Assembly (NCBI GenBank): GCA_027622555.1
Contig: JAQBYJ010000010.1
Coordinates: 1-64,000, forward strand
Direction: 5' to 3'
DNA length: 64,000 nt
DNA from: Verrucomicrobiota bacterium
Lineage (GTDB): Bacteria; Verrucomicrobiota; Verrucomicrobiia; Opitutales; UBA2995
A program made the position numbers and the translations under genes. The notes below the pieces were generated by a model. The model had not been told where the DNA came from, made no database searches, and was given only the letters and a program-made list of their open reading frames with translations. Every line of letters starts with the position of its first letter. Position 1 is the first letter of the stretch. Shown here piece after piece: positions 53,195 through 61,442 of the stretch.

Positions 53195-53767
53195 TTAGGG
53201 AATCAGGATGATATTTGCCCGGCGGTCTAGTTGACGTCCAGCGTCGTCAGCACCTTCCACCGCATCCAAATCGCCCTTTGACAGGATTTCGATTTTGGAA
53301 GGACCTACACCCAGTTGAACCAGGTAGCTTTTAACCGAATTTGCACGACGGTCACCAAGTGCCAAATTGTAGTCGGTTGTTCCTTTCCAGTCGCAATGAC
53401 CTTCAACCACAATCCTTTGCGAAGTGTCTCGAAGTAGGAACTTGGCGGTTTCATTCAGCTTTGAACGCTCAGACTCACGAATATAAGAACGGTCGTAATC
53501 GAAGTAGACGACTTCGTAGGAATCGGCGTTTGCGAGATTGCCGATTGAAGAATCGCGTTGGTCAAGATTTTCACCGCTTTCAAATCCGAAACCAGGAACA
53601 TTACCAGAGTTTGTTCTTCCTCCAGCTTGGTCACCATCAGCCCCTCCAGGCCCGGTACCTAAGCCCATACGGGTCATTTCAGGAGTAGGGCGACCAGAAC
53701 TTTGGCAACCCATCCAAGATAGGGTAATAGCAAACAAACAAATTAGATAGGTGATTTTTTTCATCAT
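53195..53767 (-). CDS. pal: Peptidoglycan-associated lipoprotein (OmpA/Pal family)
   Basis: A 190-residue lipoprotein with lipobox SWMGC (C21), a Gly/Asn-rich linker of about 60 residues (GLGTGPGGADGDQAGGRTNSG) and an OmpA-like domain (about 80-190). The domain has VVYFDYDRSYIRESERSKL, IVVEGHCDWKGTTDYNLALGDRRANSVKSYL (peptidoglycan-binding D and R in the loop), and ILSKGDLDAVEGADDAGRQLDRRANIIL. It anchors the outer membrane to peptidoglycan. No Tol genes are adjacent, so the symbol is by domain architecture. Divergent from the CbiX-like gene by 124 bp. Confidence 0.85.
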   Translation of the reverse strand: MMKKITYLICLFAITLSWMGCQSSGRPTPEMTRMGLGTGPGGADGDQAGGRTNSGNVPGFGFESGENLDQRDSSIGNLANADSYEVVYFDYDRSYIRESERSKLNETAKFLLRDTSQRIVVEGHCDWKGTTDYNLALGDRRANSVKSYLVQLGVGPSKIEILSKGDLDAVEGADDAGRQLDRRANIILIP

Positions 53768-53891
53768 CGAAGCGATGGGTGTACAAATGTTAGCGTTTTT
53801 AACTAAAAAGGACTCAGCAAAATTTAAACTATTAGGAGTAGACTTTTAGGATGGGGTTGCGCAACTAAGATTTCTATTTTTTTAGTAAAGA

Positions 53892-54734
53892 ATGATATTT
53901 CTTGTAGATAATGGTTCCATTCGAGCAGATGCCTATTTGAATTTGTGCCGAATAGCAGATGATCTTTCAAAAGTTATTGGAGAAAAAGTGATACCCGCGC
54001 CACTGCTCCACGGTGATAAAATACCTCCTGAACAGCTGGATGGTAAAGTTGTTAAGGTTTTGGAGAAACAATTGGTTGAAGCGATAGAGGAGGGGAGTCA
54101 CTCATTTACAATTCTTCCGTTCTTTTTCGGTGAGTCCGGGGCAATTCATGATTATCTTCCGCGTCGAATAAGAAAGGTTGCTGAAAACCATCCCACCTTC
54201 AGGGCAAAGATTTTGGGCTCTCTTTATCAAAGCAAATCAAATGGCGGAGACATTTTGGTAAAAATCCTTCGGGACCGAGTTCTGGAAACCATGGAAATAC
54301 GGGGATTGAAGCGTTGTAAAGTCGTTTTAGTGGATCATGGAAGTCCCAGGGAATCCGTCACCACGGTAAGAAATGTACTTGCTGAACTCCTTCAGGAAGA
54401 AATGAACAGCCGGGAGATTGATGTTTCACCAGCTTCGATGGAACGTCGCAATGGCTCTGCTTATGATTTTAACGAACCGCTCCTGGAAAAGATATTGAAT
54501 CAGCCTCCCTATAATTCGGGAGCCGTCATTATTGCCCAACTGTTTTTATCTCCAGGTCGGCATGCAGGACCAGAAGGAGACATAAGTGCCATTTGTGAAT
54601 CGTCGGAAAAAGATAACAAAGACCTCAACACCTACCGAACAGAATTAGTAGGTACTCATCCTTTATTGATAGACCTGTTGGTTCGAAGGTGGGGAGAGGG
54701 CAAAAAGCTATCATTCAAAACATTCAATACCTAA
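53892..54734 (+). CDS. CbiX/SirB-like chelatase family protein
   Basis: The 280-residue protein has the CbiX pattern: LVDNGSIRADAYLNLCRIADDL in the first half, the stretch TILPFFFGESGAIHDYLPRRIRKV, and a second half with CKVVLVDHGSPRESVTTVRNVLAELL and GAVIIAQLFLSPGRHAGPEGDI, where histidines of the metal site are expected (H in VDHGSP and the RHAGP segment). CbiX-type chelatases insert cobalt or iron into sirohydrochlorin in cobalamin or siroheme synthesis. No tetrapyrrole genes are close, so the role is uncertain. Its TAA overlaps the end of the response-regulator fragment on the other strand by 3 bp. Confidence 0.7.
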   Translation: MIFLVDNGSIRADAYLNLCRIADDLSKVIGEKVIPAPLLHGDKIPPEQLDGKVVKVLEKQLVEAIEEGSHSFTILPFFFGESGAIHDYLPRRIRKVAENHPTFRAKILGSLYQSKSNGGDILVKILRDRVLETMEIRGLKRCKVVLVDHGSPRESVTTVRNVLAELLQEEMNSREIDVSPASMERRNGSAYDFNEPLLEKILNQPPYNSGAVIIAQLFLSPGRHAGPEGDISAICESSEKDNKDLNTYRTELVGTHPLLIDLLVRRWGEGKKLSFKTFNT

Positions 54735-55135
54735 TCGAATAAGGGTGTATTTTCCACAAATCCCATATCGACCGCATAACGTGTGAGGCCCGCTGCATTA
54801 TGCAAATCAAGTTTACGCATTAAATTTGTCCGATGGTTTTCAGCAGTTTTGATACTTATACTCAATTTTTCTGAGATCAACCGAGTGCTAAGTCCTTCAG
54901 CAACGAGTTGCAGTATTTCACGTTCCCTTGCAGTTAATATTTCTGAGGACCTGGATGATTTGGGGTTTTTTGAAACGATGTTTAGGATTTTGGTATTATC
55001 ATCACCAAAACAGGTGGCTCCATCCGCTACGGGAAGCATAATATCCAAAATCACCAGGTCTGGTCGATTCTCAAGGCAAATATTGTAGACATGTTGACCA
55101 TTCGTATTGTAGTATCGCAATAGAAAGTAATCCAC
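54731..55135 (-). CDS. Truncated NarL-type response regulator
   Basis: The frame encodes 134 residues from a GTG (55133-55135). The C-terminal 70 residues are an intact LuxR-type HTH: LTAREREILQLVAEGLSTRLISEKLSISIKTAENHRTNLMRKL. In front is only a fragment of a receiver domain: the N-terminal phosphorylation-pocket acids are missing, RPDLVILDIMLP retains the phosphate-accepting aspartate, and after PVADG the rest of the receiver (alpha3 to beta5 with the Thr/Ser and Lys) is replaced by about 20 residues. Upstream a stop blocks the frame at 55142-55144 and no REC sequence is found in other frames. It could still bind DNA without phosphorylation, or be a remnant. It lies next to tRNA-Lys. Confidence 0.65.
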   Translation of the reverse strand: MDYFLLRYYNTNGQHVYNICLENRPDLVILDIMLPVADGATCFGDDNTKILNIVSKNPKSSRSSEILTAREREILQLVAEGLSTRLISEKLSISIKTAENHRTNLMRKLDLHNAAGLTRYAVDMGFVENTPLFD

Positions 55136-55256
55136 GAAGGATTAATCCAAGGTAGAACTATTCTCAATTCCCAGCATCTTGGTGGTTGGTTCAATTGGCT
55201 CCGTTGGGATGGACGCGACGTCCAGAACCTAAATCTAAAAGCCATAAAAACTGTGG

Positions 55257-55329
55257 TAGGCCGGCGGGGACTTGAACCCCGAACCAAGAGATTAAAAATC
55301 TCCTGCTCTACCGATTGAGCTACCGACCC
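55257..55329 (-). tRNA. tRNA-Lys (TTT)
   Basis: On the minus strand the cloverleaf is complete: acceptor GGGTCGG pairs with CCGGCCT (one G-U at the end and one inside), D arm GCTC...GAGC, anticodon arm GGAGA-TTTTTAA-TCTCT with anticodon TTT, T arm CGGGG-TTCAAGT-CCCCG, discriminator A. No CCA is encoded. Total length 73. A perfect 6-bp hairpin (TGGACG-CGA-CGTCCA, 55210-55224) lies about 30 bases beyond the 3' end and may aid termination or processing. Confidence 0.93.
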
Positions 55330-55647
55330 ATAAAAACCACAATTCCTCACTTAATAGTGAAGAAGTTGGGAAGAAATGCCGCAGAACTTAGCATGTCAAC
55401 GTCAATTTGGAATAACTTGAGGAGCTTTCTCAAGGAATTAATCAAAGAGGTTATTTGGTGAATATTTGAACGCTCTTAAGGTTTATACATCTAAAAATAC
55501 AACTAAGGAATATCTCAATAGCTCAGATAAAAAAATCTTGAAACTCATTACTCCTTTTAGGGTTTATTTATAAAAAGACGTAAACTCTGGAAACTACCCA
55601 TCGCCAAGGAACAAACCTTCAATAATCATTTCCAACTCAGAAACCTT
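55330..55647. other. Intergenic region between tRNA-Lys and the ECF sigma gene
   Basis: About 318 bp, AT-rich, no convincing ORF. It contains a 5-bp-arm hairpin (TCACT-TAAT-AGTGA, 55347-55360), which is upstream of the tRNA, and a perfect 6-bp-arm hairpin CTTGAG-GAGCTTT-CTCAAG (55416-55434). The tRNA promoter should lie at the left and the sigma promoter at the right, but I cannot place clear boxes. Confidence 0.4.
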
Positions 55648-56250
55648 ATGACAAATAAAGCACAGGAAGTAGCCATCGACCGTATGCTTGTAGAGAAGTT
55701 TAAAAACGGCGATGAAGATGCATTTACCGAAATAGTTTCCCGTTACTGGGATAGGATTTACTCAAGAGTCCACCAGATGCTTAAAAACAAGCAAGACGCG
55801 GAGGAAGTAACTCAGGATGCATTCGTTCGCGCGCACCGTGGACTCGAAAAATTCCGTGGTGATAGCGCCTTTTCCACCTGGCTGTTTCAAATTGCCACAA
55901 ACTTGGCCCACAACAAATACTGGTATTGGTTCCGCCGTAAACGGGGACAATCAATATCTTTGGAGCAAACTTTAACCGATGAAGGTGATTTTAGCCTGAT
56001 CGATATTTGCCCGGTTGAAGGCCAATCGCCTAGCGAAGCAACAGTTACTCAAGAATTTGTAGATAAGGTTGCCGAATGCATGAAAGATCTAACGGATAAA
56101 CATAACGAAATACTTGTTATGCGTAATGTTAAGAACATGTCTTACGAAGATATAGCGAACGAATTAAGACTTTCAATTGGCACCGTAAAAAGTCGTATAG
56201 CTCGTGCCCGCATGAGTTTACGAGAAAAAATGGGTAAAGACTTTCAATGA
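55648..56250 (+). CDS. ECF-type RNA polymerase sigma factor
   Basis: A 200-residue sigma-70 family factor with regions 2 and 4 only. Region 2 is DEDAFTEIVSRYWDRIYSRVHQMLKNKQDAEEVTQDAFVRAHRGLEKFRGDSAFSTWLFQIATNLAHNKYWYW (about 23-95). Region 4 is VAECMKDLTDKHNEILVMRNVKNMSYEDIANELRLSIGTVKSRIARARMSLREKMG. It directs RNA polymerase to a regulon in response to an envelope or other signal. The gene for its probable anti-sigma factor overlaps by 4 bp, the classic arrangement, and the pair is probably self-regulating. Confidence 0.9.
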   Translation: MTNKAQEVAIDRMLVEKFKNGDEDAFTEIVSRYWDRIYSRVHQMLKNKQDAEEVTQDAFVRAHRGLEKFRGDSAFSTWLFQIATNLAHNKYWYWFRRKRGQSISLEQTLTDEGDFSLIDICPVEGQSPSEATVTQEFVDKVAECMKDLTDKHNEILVMRNVKNMSYEDIANELRLSIGTVKSRIARARMSLREKMGKDFQ

Positions 56251-56873
56251 CAGATGATGTTTTCGAAGACCTCGTAAACCTTTATTTAGACAAGGAAATC
56301 AATCCTGCCCAACTCACGATCCTGAAAGACGAGTTGGGGAGGAATTGTAGTCGTCAGAAAACATTCGAAAGTTACTGCCGTATGCATCAGGCGACGCACT
56401 TTGCGGCACTGACTGCAAGACCTGTTATTCCTTTGATATCACCAGCCTTGGTTGGTGGCCGGAATAAACCTGCTTTCTTTGCATTAAATCGTCAGGTGTT
56501 TGCTGCTGCGGCTTTGATAGTTGTCATTGGATCTTTCGCCACTATCTACTTCAGCGGTCCTTTTGGATCCGCCCGCATGGTACGGGCGGATAATTCCAGT
56601 TTACAAAAAATCGAAACTTTTGCCGAGGCAACTGTTCCAAATCAATCTGAACCACCTCTTGAATTTTTCAGAGCACTTAAGGCCCAGAATGAGAGTCCAA
56701 GTTGGTCCTATGTTCAGGAGCTACGGCACGCGAGGTCTAACTCCGGCTTGCGGACCATCACAGAAGCACCTTCGTTTTATACAAAAAATGAGGACCAGCC
56801 CAACCATAGGGAAGGTATAGGAGAAATACCAGACTTTGAACTGGAGTATTCTAGTTACGAATTTAAGCGTTAG
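56247..56873 (+). CDS. Anti-sigma factor-like membrane protein
   Basis: A 208-residue single-pass protein. The cytoplasmic N-terminal region (1-80) has the layout of verrucomicrobial anti-sigma factors (NLYLDKEINPAQLTILKDELG, then TFESYCRMHQATHF), but lacks the HxxxCxxC zinc site of ZAS-type anti-sigma proteins. One helix (about 83-103, VFAAAALIVVIGSFATIYF) spans the membrane, and about 100 residues lie outside. The tail shows no recognisable domain. It overlaps the sigma gene by 4 bp, so I infer that it holds that sigma factor inactive. The ending is convergent with ruvA, 12 bp apart. Confidence 0.7.
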   Translation: MTDDVFEDLVNLYLDKEINPAQLTILKDELGRNCSRQKTFESYCRMHQATHFAALTARPVIPLISPALVGGRNKPAFFALNRQVFAAAALIVVIGSFATIYFSGPFGSARMVRADNSSLQKIETFAEATVPNQSEPPLEFFRALKAQNESPSWSYVQELRHARSNSGLRTITEAPSFYTKNEDQPNHREGIGEIPDFELEYSSYEFKR

Positions 56874-56885
56874 ACCGTTTTCCTA

Positions 56886-57506
56886 CTAAGGATTTAGGGC
56901 TGCTTTAATTAGCTCTTCCACGCTGACAGAAGGTCCTAGTTTATTTATAGCTCGATTTACTGCCTTATCAGCTTCGTTCAGTTTGTAACCAAGAGCAATA
57001 AGTGCAGATATTGCGTCCTGGAACTTGCTGGCCTCTGCGTCACCTTCGACGGAAGGTCCGAGGCTGCCAATTTTCCCTTGAATCGGTTGAGAACCAAAAC
57101 CGCCTTTAACTTTATCGCGAAGCTCAATAATAAGCCTTTCCGCCGTTTTTTTGCCAATCCCTGGACACTGAGACAGCAATGTTGCATCTTCATTGATTAT
57201 GGCTACCTCAAGCATTTTAACACTCAATTTTGAAAACAAAGTGAGTGCCATTTTCGGACCAACACCGGACACTTTCTCTACAAGAAGTTTAAAAAACTCT
57301 CTATCGCTTCGGTTTATAAACCCATAAAGTGCCTGCGCATCATCACGATAAACTGCGTATGTATACAATTTAGCCTGGTGTCCAAGTCCTGGAAGCTTCT
57401 CGGAAGTTGTTATAGGGACATTGACCTCATAGCCGACGCCTCCAGCCTCAATGACGACCTGCAAAAGTCTGCTTTCGACAACAATACCGTTTAGAGACGC
57501 TATCAT
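56886..57506 (-). CDS. ruvA: Holliday junction branch-migration protein RuvA
   Basis: The 206-residue RuvA has the OB domain start MIASLNGIVVESRLLQVVIEAGGVGYEVNVP, the helix-hairpin-helix region FFKLLVEKVSGVGPKMALTLFSKL and NEDATLLSQCPGIGKKTAERLIIELRDKV, and the small C-terminal domain (DAISALIALGYKLNEADKAVNRAI) that contacts RuvB. It binds four-way junctions so that RuvB can drive branch migration. It is the last gene of dapA-dapB-ruvA (3-bp gap to dapB). RuvB and RuvC are not in the window. Confidence 0.95.
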   Translation of the reverse strand: MIASLNGIVVESRLLQVVIEAGGVGYEVNVPITTSEKLPGLGHQAKLYTYAVYRDDAQALYGFINRSDREFFKLLVEKVSGVGPKMALTLFSKLSVKMLEVAIINEDATLLSQCPGIGKKTAERLIIELRDKVKGGFGSQPIQGKIGSLGPSVEGDAEASKFQDAISALIALGYKLNEADKAVNRAINKLGPSVSVEELIKAALNP

Positions 57507-57509
57507 CGA

Positions 57510-58241
57510 TTATTTAAGGCCAAGCACATCCTGCATATTATAGAGACCGGGCTTCTGATTAATGAGCCATTCTCCTGCATGGATAGCCCCCTTTGCAAAA
57601 ATCATTCGGTCCGATGCTTTATGAGTTAGCTCCAGTCGTTCACCTGGAGTTGAAAACATTACTGTATGGTCTCCAACCACATCTCCTCCACGCAAACTAT
57701 GAACACCGATTTCTCGTTCCGTTCTTTCGCCAATGATTCCTTCCCGGCCATGTATCAATTTGTGATCCGAACGAGTTGAAGCAGTTTTTATTCGTTCGAT
57801 TAAATTTTCGGCCGTTCCGCTTGGAGCATCCTTTTTAAATCGATGATGCATTTCGGTGACTTCCACGTCATAGTTATTTGGCAGGATTTCCGAAGCTTTT
57901 TGAGTGAGGTAAAAAAGCAAATTAACACCTAAGGAATAATTACCTGCCCATGCAATTGGCACAGACTTAAGCGACTCCAATATGGCAGTCTTTTCCTCTT
58001 CTGAGTGTCCCGTAGTTCCTATCACTATTGGAACGCCATATTTTCCTGCACAAACAGCCAATTCCTTTGTGGCAGAATGGTGACTAAAATCTATGGCAAG
58101 ATCTACACCTTCAATAAAATCTTCGGCACAATCACCTATATCAATTCCAGCTACTATTGTATGACCTTTTTCATCCGCGGCCTTTCTTAAAGCTTCACCC
58201 ATTCTGCCGAGTGCTCCTTGTATTAAAATATTTAGGCTCAT
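57510..58241 (-). CDS. dapB: 4-hydroxy-tetrahydrodipicolinate reductase
   Basis: A 243-residue DapB. The N-terminal dinucleotide fold has ILIQGALGRMGEAL (GxxGRMG at about 9-15) and VDLAIDFSHHSAT, VIGTTGHSEEE. The substrate-binding motif is EMHHRFKKDAPSGTA, with the catalytic histidine and lysine, and LRGGDVVGDHTVMF near the end. It makes tetrahydrodipicolinate for lysine and peptidoglycan diaminopimelate. It overlaps dapA by 4 bp (start within the dapA stop) and is 3 bp from ruvA. Confidence 0.95.
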   Translation of the reverse strand: MSLNILIQGALGRMGEALRKAADEKGHTIVAGIDIGDCAEDFIEGVDLAIDFSHHSATKELAVCAGKYGVPIVIGTTGHSEEEKTAILESLKSVPIAWAGNYSLGVNLLFYLTQKASEILPNNYDVEVTEMHHRFKKDAPSGTAENLIERIKTASTRSDHKLIHGREGIIGERTEREIGVHSLRGGDVVGDHTVMFSTPGERLELTHKASDRMIFAKGAIHAGEWLINQKPGLYNMQDVLGLK

Positions 58242-59134
58242 ACTTCGAGTTTTGCGTTAAGCGTGTTAACCGTTTCGCTTACGATCTTGTAGTTGCTTTC
58301 TGAGATGGAACAAAGCGGACGTCGCACACAGGCGCTTTGAATTATACCTGCGTTTTTCATGGCAACTTTCACTGGAACCGGGTTGGGTTCAACAAAGAGA
58401 TTTACGAAAAGAGGAAAGAGAAGTTCCTGAATAGATTTGGCAGTCTCATAGTCATTATTTAGAGCGGCACTTACCATGTCCACAACCGGCTTCGGACAAA
58501 GATTGGATGCTACAGAAATAACCCCTTTTGCGCCAACAGACATAAATGGAAGAGTGAGGCTATCGTCTCCACTAAGAATGGTCATATCATCTCCAAGCGC
58601 TTGTCGGATTTCGGAAACACGCTCACATTTTCCACCTGATTCTTTAATGGTATGGATATGGGGATACTTATCTCGCAATCGGACAAGAGTATCGACCTCT
58701 ATCTGAATCACACATCTGGAAGGGATTGAGTATAAAACGATGGGTTTATCGGTAGACTCAGCTATGGCCCCAAAATGTTGAAAAAGGCCTTCTTGACTGG
58801 GTTTGTTGTAGTAAGGTGTAACGACAAGCATCCCATCAACATTGGCCTTATGCGCTAATTTCGTAAGATGAATGGCCTCCCTGGTTGAATTGGAGCCTGT
58901 TCCTGCAATTACGGGAATTCTTCCAGAGGCCGTATTAACTACACTTTCAACAACTTCTGAATGTTCGGTATGATCCAGAGTAGGAGACTCACCAGTCGTG
59001 CCAACTGGAACCAAGCCTTGGACTCCTTGCTCGATTTGCCACTCGGTAAAGGATTTTAAACCATCCCAATCGACATTTCCATCCTTAAAAGGAGTAACCA
59101 TTGCTGTAAGGACGCCGTAAAAATTGTGAGCCAT
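58238..59134 (-). CDS. dapA: 4-hydroxy-tetrahydrodipicolinate synthase
   Basis: A 298-residue class I aldolase-type DapA. It has GTTGES (45-50), Y135 in VLYSIPSR and the Schiff-base lysine K164 in HTIKESGG, with ILSGDDSLTLPFMSVGAKGVISVASN and the C-terminal VKVAMKNAG. It condenses pyruvate with aspartate semialdehyde at the head of the lysine/diaminopimelate pathway. First gene of dapA-dapB-ruvA; the promoter must lie in the 122 bp shared with the divergent pilT. No clear Shine-Dalgarno sequence is visible before the ATG. Confidence 0.95.
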   Translation of the reverse strand: MAHNFYGVLTAMVTPFKDGNVDWDGLKSFTEWQIEQGVQGLVPVGTTGESPTLDHTEHSEVVESVVNTASGRIPVIAGTGSNSTREAIHLTKLAHKANVDGMLVVTPYYNKPSQEGLFQHFGAIAESTDKPIVLYSIPSRCVIQIEVDTLVRLRDKYPHIHTIKESGGKCERVSEIRQALGDDMTILSGDDSLTLPFMSVGAKGVISVASNLCPKPVVDMVSAALNNDYETAKSIQELLFPLFVNLFVEPNPVPVKVAMKNAGIIQSACVRRPLCSISESNYKIVSETVNTLNAKLEV

Positions 59135-59256
59135 ATTACTTTCTGTTTATTTTATTATAGGGAGTAGGTTTGGTTTCATTAGAAAAATCAAGCAACTCTT
59201 TAGTCTAGCTGCATCTCCAGTCTATTAACCCTTCAAAACATTCTTATCCACCCATT

Positions 59257-60360
59257 ATGAGCGCAGAAGATACAATCAATAGCCTCCTCAAACTGGCAGT
59301 TGAAAACGAAGCCAGTGATATCCATATCAAATCTGACAAGCCTGGAATCTTGCGTCTCAACGGTGTTCTTCAAGAAGTCGACATGGACCCAATAAGTGCG
59401 GCCGAAACAAGGGACTTCATTGCTGAAACTGTGCCATTCAAGTTCAAGGAAGATTGGGAACACAATGGACAAATCGACTATAGTTATTCCATTTCTGGAA
59501 TTGGTCGCTTTCGAGTAAATGGATTTTTCCAACGAGGCAGCGTCAGTATAGTGTTTCGCCATGTTAAGGACCAGGCTCCAACTTTTGACGATTTGAATAT
59601 TTCAAACGCGGAAGTCTTGGAGAATCTCTGTCAATTAAAAGATGGAATAGTATTGATTTGTGGAGCCACCGGATCCGGTAAGTCTTCCACTTTGGCGTCT
59701 ATGATGAATTGGATAAATAATAATCTGAATCGTCATATCGTAACGTTGGAAGATCCTATTGAATTCAATTTTGATGATAGAAAGTCCGTTTTTAATCAAC
59801 GTGAAATAGGAATCGATGCCCCGAGTTTTTCGCAAGGTATGCGTGCTGTGTTACGACAGGATCCAGATATCATCCTAATTGGAGAAATGCGTGATAAGAC
59901 AACCTTCGAAACTGCTTTATCGGCAGCTGAGACAGGTCACTTGGTACTATCAACATTACACTCATCTGGATCTCAGGCGGCCATTCAACGAGTATTCGAA
60001 TTTTTTCCTCCTGATCAGCAAGTAATAATGCGTCGCCAAATCGCAGGTTCACTCAGGGCAGTTTGCACACAAAAGCTGGTTCCATCGCTTGAGGGCGATA
60101 CCCGGTACCCAGCCATCGAAACCTTTGTAATTGATTCTTTGGGAAAGAATATAATCGAGGAAGGTTTGTTTGAAAAAATTCCAGCGGTGGTGGAAGCAGG
60201 AAAGGAAAACGGTTCAAACACATTTAATCAAAGCCTGTATCATCTGGTTCAAGAGGGATTAATCAGTAAGAATGATGCTTTGAAATTCTCGCCTAATGCG
60301 AAAGCATTGGAAATGAACCTGAAAGGTATTTTCCTCAGTACAGGCGGTATTGTTTCTTAA
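59257..60360 (+). CDS. pilT: PilT/PilU-family twitching motility ATPase
   Basis: A 367-residue secretion-type ATPase with a PAS-like N-terminal domain (ASDIHIKSDKPGILRLNG). The Walker A is GATGSGKSS (136-144), then the Asp box RHIVTLEDPIEF, Walker B DPDIILIGEMRDKTTF and the His box ETGHLVLSTLHSSGS, then FPPDQQVIMRRQIAGSLRAVCTQKL. These match PilT-type retraction ATPases of type IV pili. The end lacks the AIRNLIREGK-type wording of classic PilT, so PilU or a paralogue is possible. No other pilus gene is in the window. Confidence 0.85.
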   Translation: MSAEDTINSLLKLAVENEASDIHIKSDKPGILRLNGVLQEVDMDPISAAETRDFIAETVPFKFKEDWEHNGQIDYSYSISGIGRFRVNGFFQRGSVSIVFRHVKDQAPTFDDLNISNAEVLENLCQLKDGIVLICGATGSGKSSTLASMMNWINNNLNRHIVTLEDPIEFNFDDRKSVFNQREIGIDAPSFSQGMRAVLRQDPDIILIGEMRDKTTFETALSAAETGHLVLSTLHSSGSQAAIQRVFEFFPPDQQVIMRRQIAGSLRAVCTQKLVPSLEGDTRYPAIETFVIDSLGKNIIEEGLFEKIPAVVEAGKENGSNTFNQSLYHLVQEGLISKNDALKFSPNAKALEMNLKGIFLSTGGIVS

Positions 60361-60395
60361 GACGAGGTTTATGCTTGGAGTCTTTTTAGTTGATC

Positions 60396-60415
60396 GCATC
60401 AGGAAATTCTGATGC
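60396..60415. promoter_or_regulatory. Perfect hairpin upstream of fabD
   Basis: GCATCAG and CTGATGC form a 7-bp perfect stem with a 6-base loop, ending 13 bp before the fabD ATG. It could be a repressor site, an attenuator or the terminator of pilT (a T run lies before it, not after). The position makes control of fabD expression plausible. Confidence 0.35.
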
Positions 60416-60428
60416 CTGATTGGCGAAT

Positions 60429-61340
60429 ATGCCAACAGGTTTACTATTTTCAGGCCAAGGAGCTCAAAAAGTCGGGATGGGGAAATCCCTCTACGAAAAC
60501 AGCTCACTTGTAAGAGAGCTTTACGACAAAGCAAACGCAGTACTGGGATATGATTTTTCCAAGGTATGCTTTGAGGGTCCTCAGGACGAATTGACAAAGA
60601 CAAATATTTGTCAGTCGGCACTCTACGTTCATGGACTGGTTTGTCATGCCTTGTGGAAGAATTCGAGTCCTGAAGAGCAACCAGCCGCTGCGCTAGGACT
60701 GAGCTTAGGGGAATTGACAGCGTTAGCTGTGGCCGGGGTCTATGATTTCGAGGTGGGACTTCAAATTGTCGCGGAGCGTGGTAGACTCATGCAAATGGCA
60801 TGCGAACAAACTAATGGCGGCATGGCCAGTGTGCTAGGAGGAAGCAGAGAAGATGTTAAAGCCCTGGCGGATGAATTCGATGTCGACATGGCTAACTTGA
60901 ATTGCCCAGGCCAAATTGTAATTTCAGGTGAAGCTTCAAACGTTGATGCAGCAGTCGAAGCCGGAAAGAGTAGGGGATTTAAGCGCCTGATGCCTCTCAC
61001 GGTAGCAGGTGCCTACCACAGTCGCCTTATGGAACCAGCGCGCGTTGCATTTGAAGGTTATTTGAAAGAAATCAGCTTCCGCGTCCCAATAATTCCAGTA
61101 TTCTCTAATGTAGACGCATCGGCGACTCAAGAACCGGAAGTAATAAAAGGGAAATTAGTTAAGCAGGTGGTTTCTCCGGTACTGTGGGAAGATTGCATGT
61201 TAGCCGCAAAATCGAAATCCGGTATCACACAATTTGCTGAATGCGGCATGGGGGGTATTCTTAAGAGTCTTGCTAAACGAATTGACCGAGAAATGGAAGT
61301 CGAGGCATTTCAGGAATTTGACGATTTCAAGCATTCGTGA
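60429..61340 (+). CDS. fabD: Malonyl-CoA:ACP transacylase
   Basis: A 303-residue FabD starting at ATG 60429; a TTG at 60420 adds three residues and is less likely. The start PTGLLFSGQGAQKVGMG is typical. The nucleophile S92 lies in GLSLGE, the arginine is in VAERGRLMQMAC and the histidine in VAGAYHSRLM (about 190-199). It loads malonyl groups onto acyl carrier protein for fatty acid synthesis. Normally fabD sits in a fab cluster; here it stands alone between pilT and lepA, which is unremarkable. Confidence 0.93.
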   Translation: MPTGLLFSGQGAQKVGMGKSLYENSSLVRELYDKANAVLGYDFSKVCFEGPQDELTKTNICQSALYVHGLVCHALWKNSSPEEQPAAALGLSLGELTALAVAGVYDFEVGLQIVAERGRLMQMACEQTNGGMASVLGGSREDVKALADEFDVDMANLNCPGQIVISGEASNVDAAVEAGKSRGFKRLMPLTVAGAYHSRLMEPARVAFEGYLKEISFRVPIIPVFSNVDASATQEPEVIKGKLVKQVVSPVLWEDCMLAAKSKSGITQFAECGMGGILKSLAKRIDREMEVEAFQEFDDFKHS

Positions 61341-61442
61341 CCAATCAGGGAAAAGCCTTGCTTAGGTTCATTTTTTCCGTCCAATTCGTGCGTTTATTTC
61401 CTGTCGGTACTGCTGCTAAACGGGGAGGTAAATGACCCAAAA

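Noticed and set aside
55200-55400. Attachment-site repeats of a mobile element at tRNA-Lys
   Set aside because: No second copy of the tRNA 3' end and no integrase were seen; an integration scar is only a possibility.
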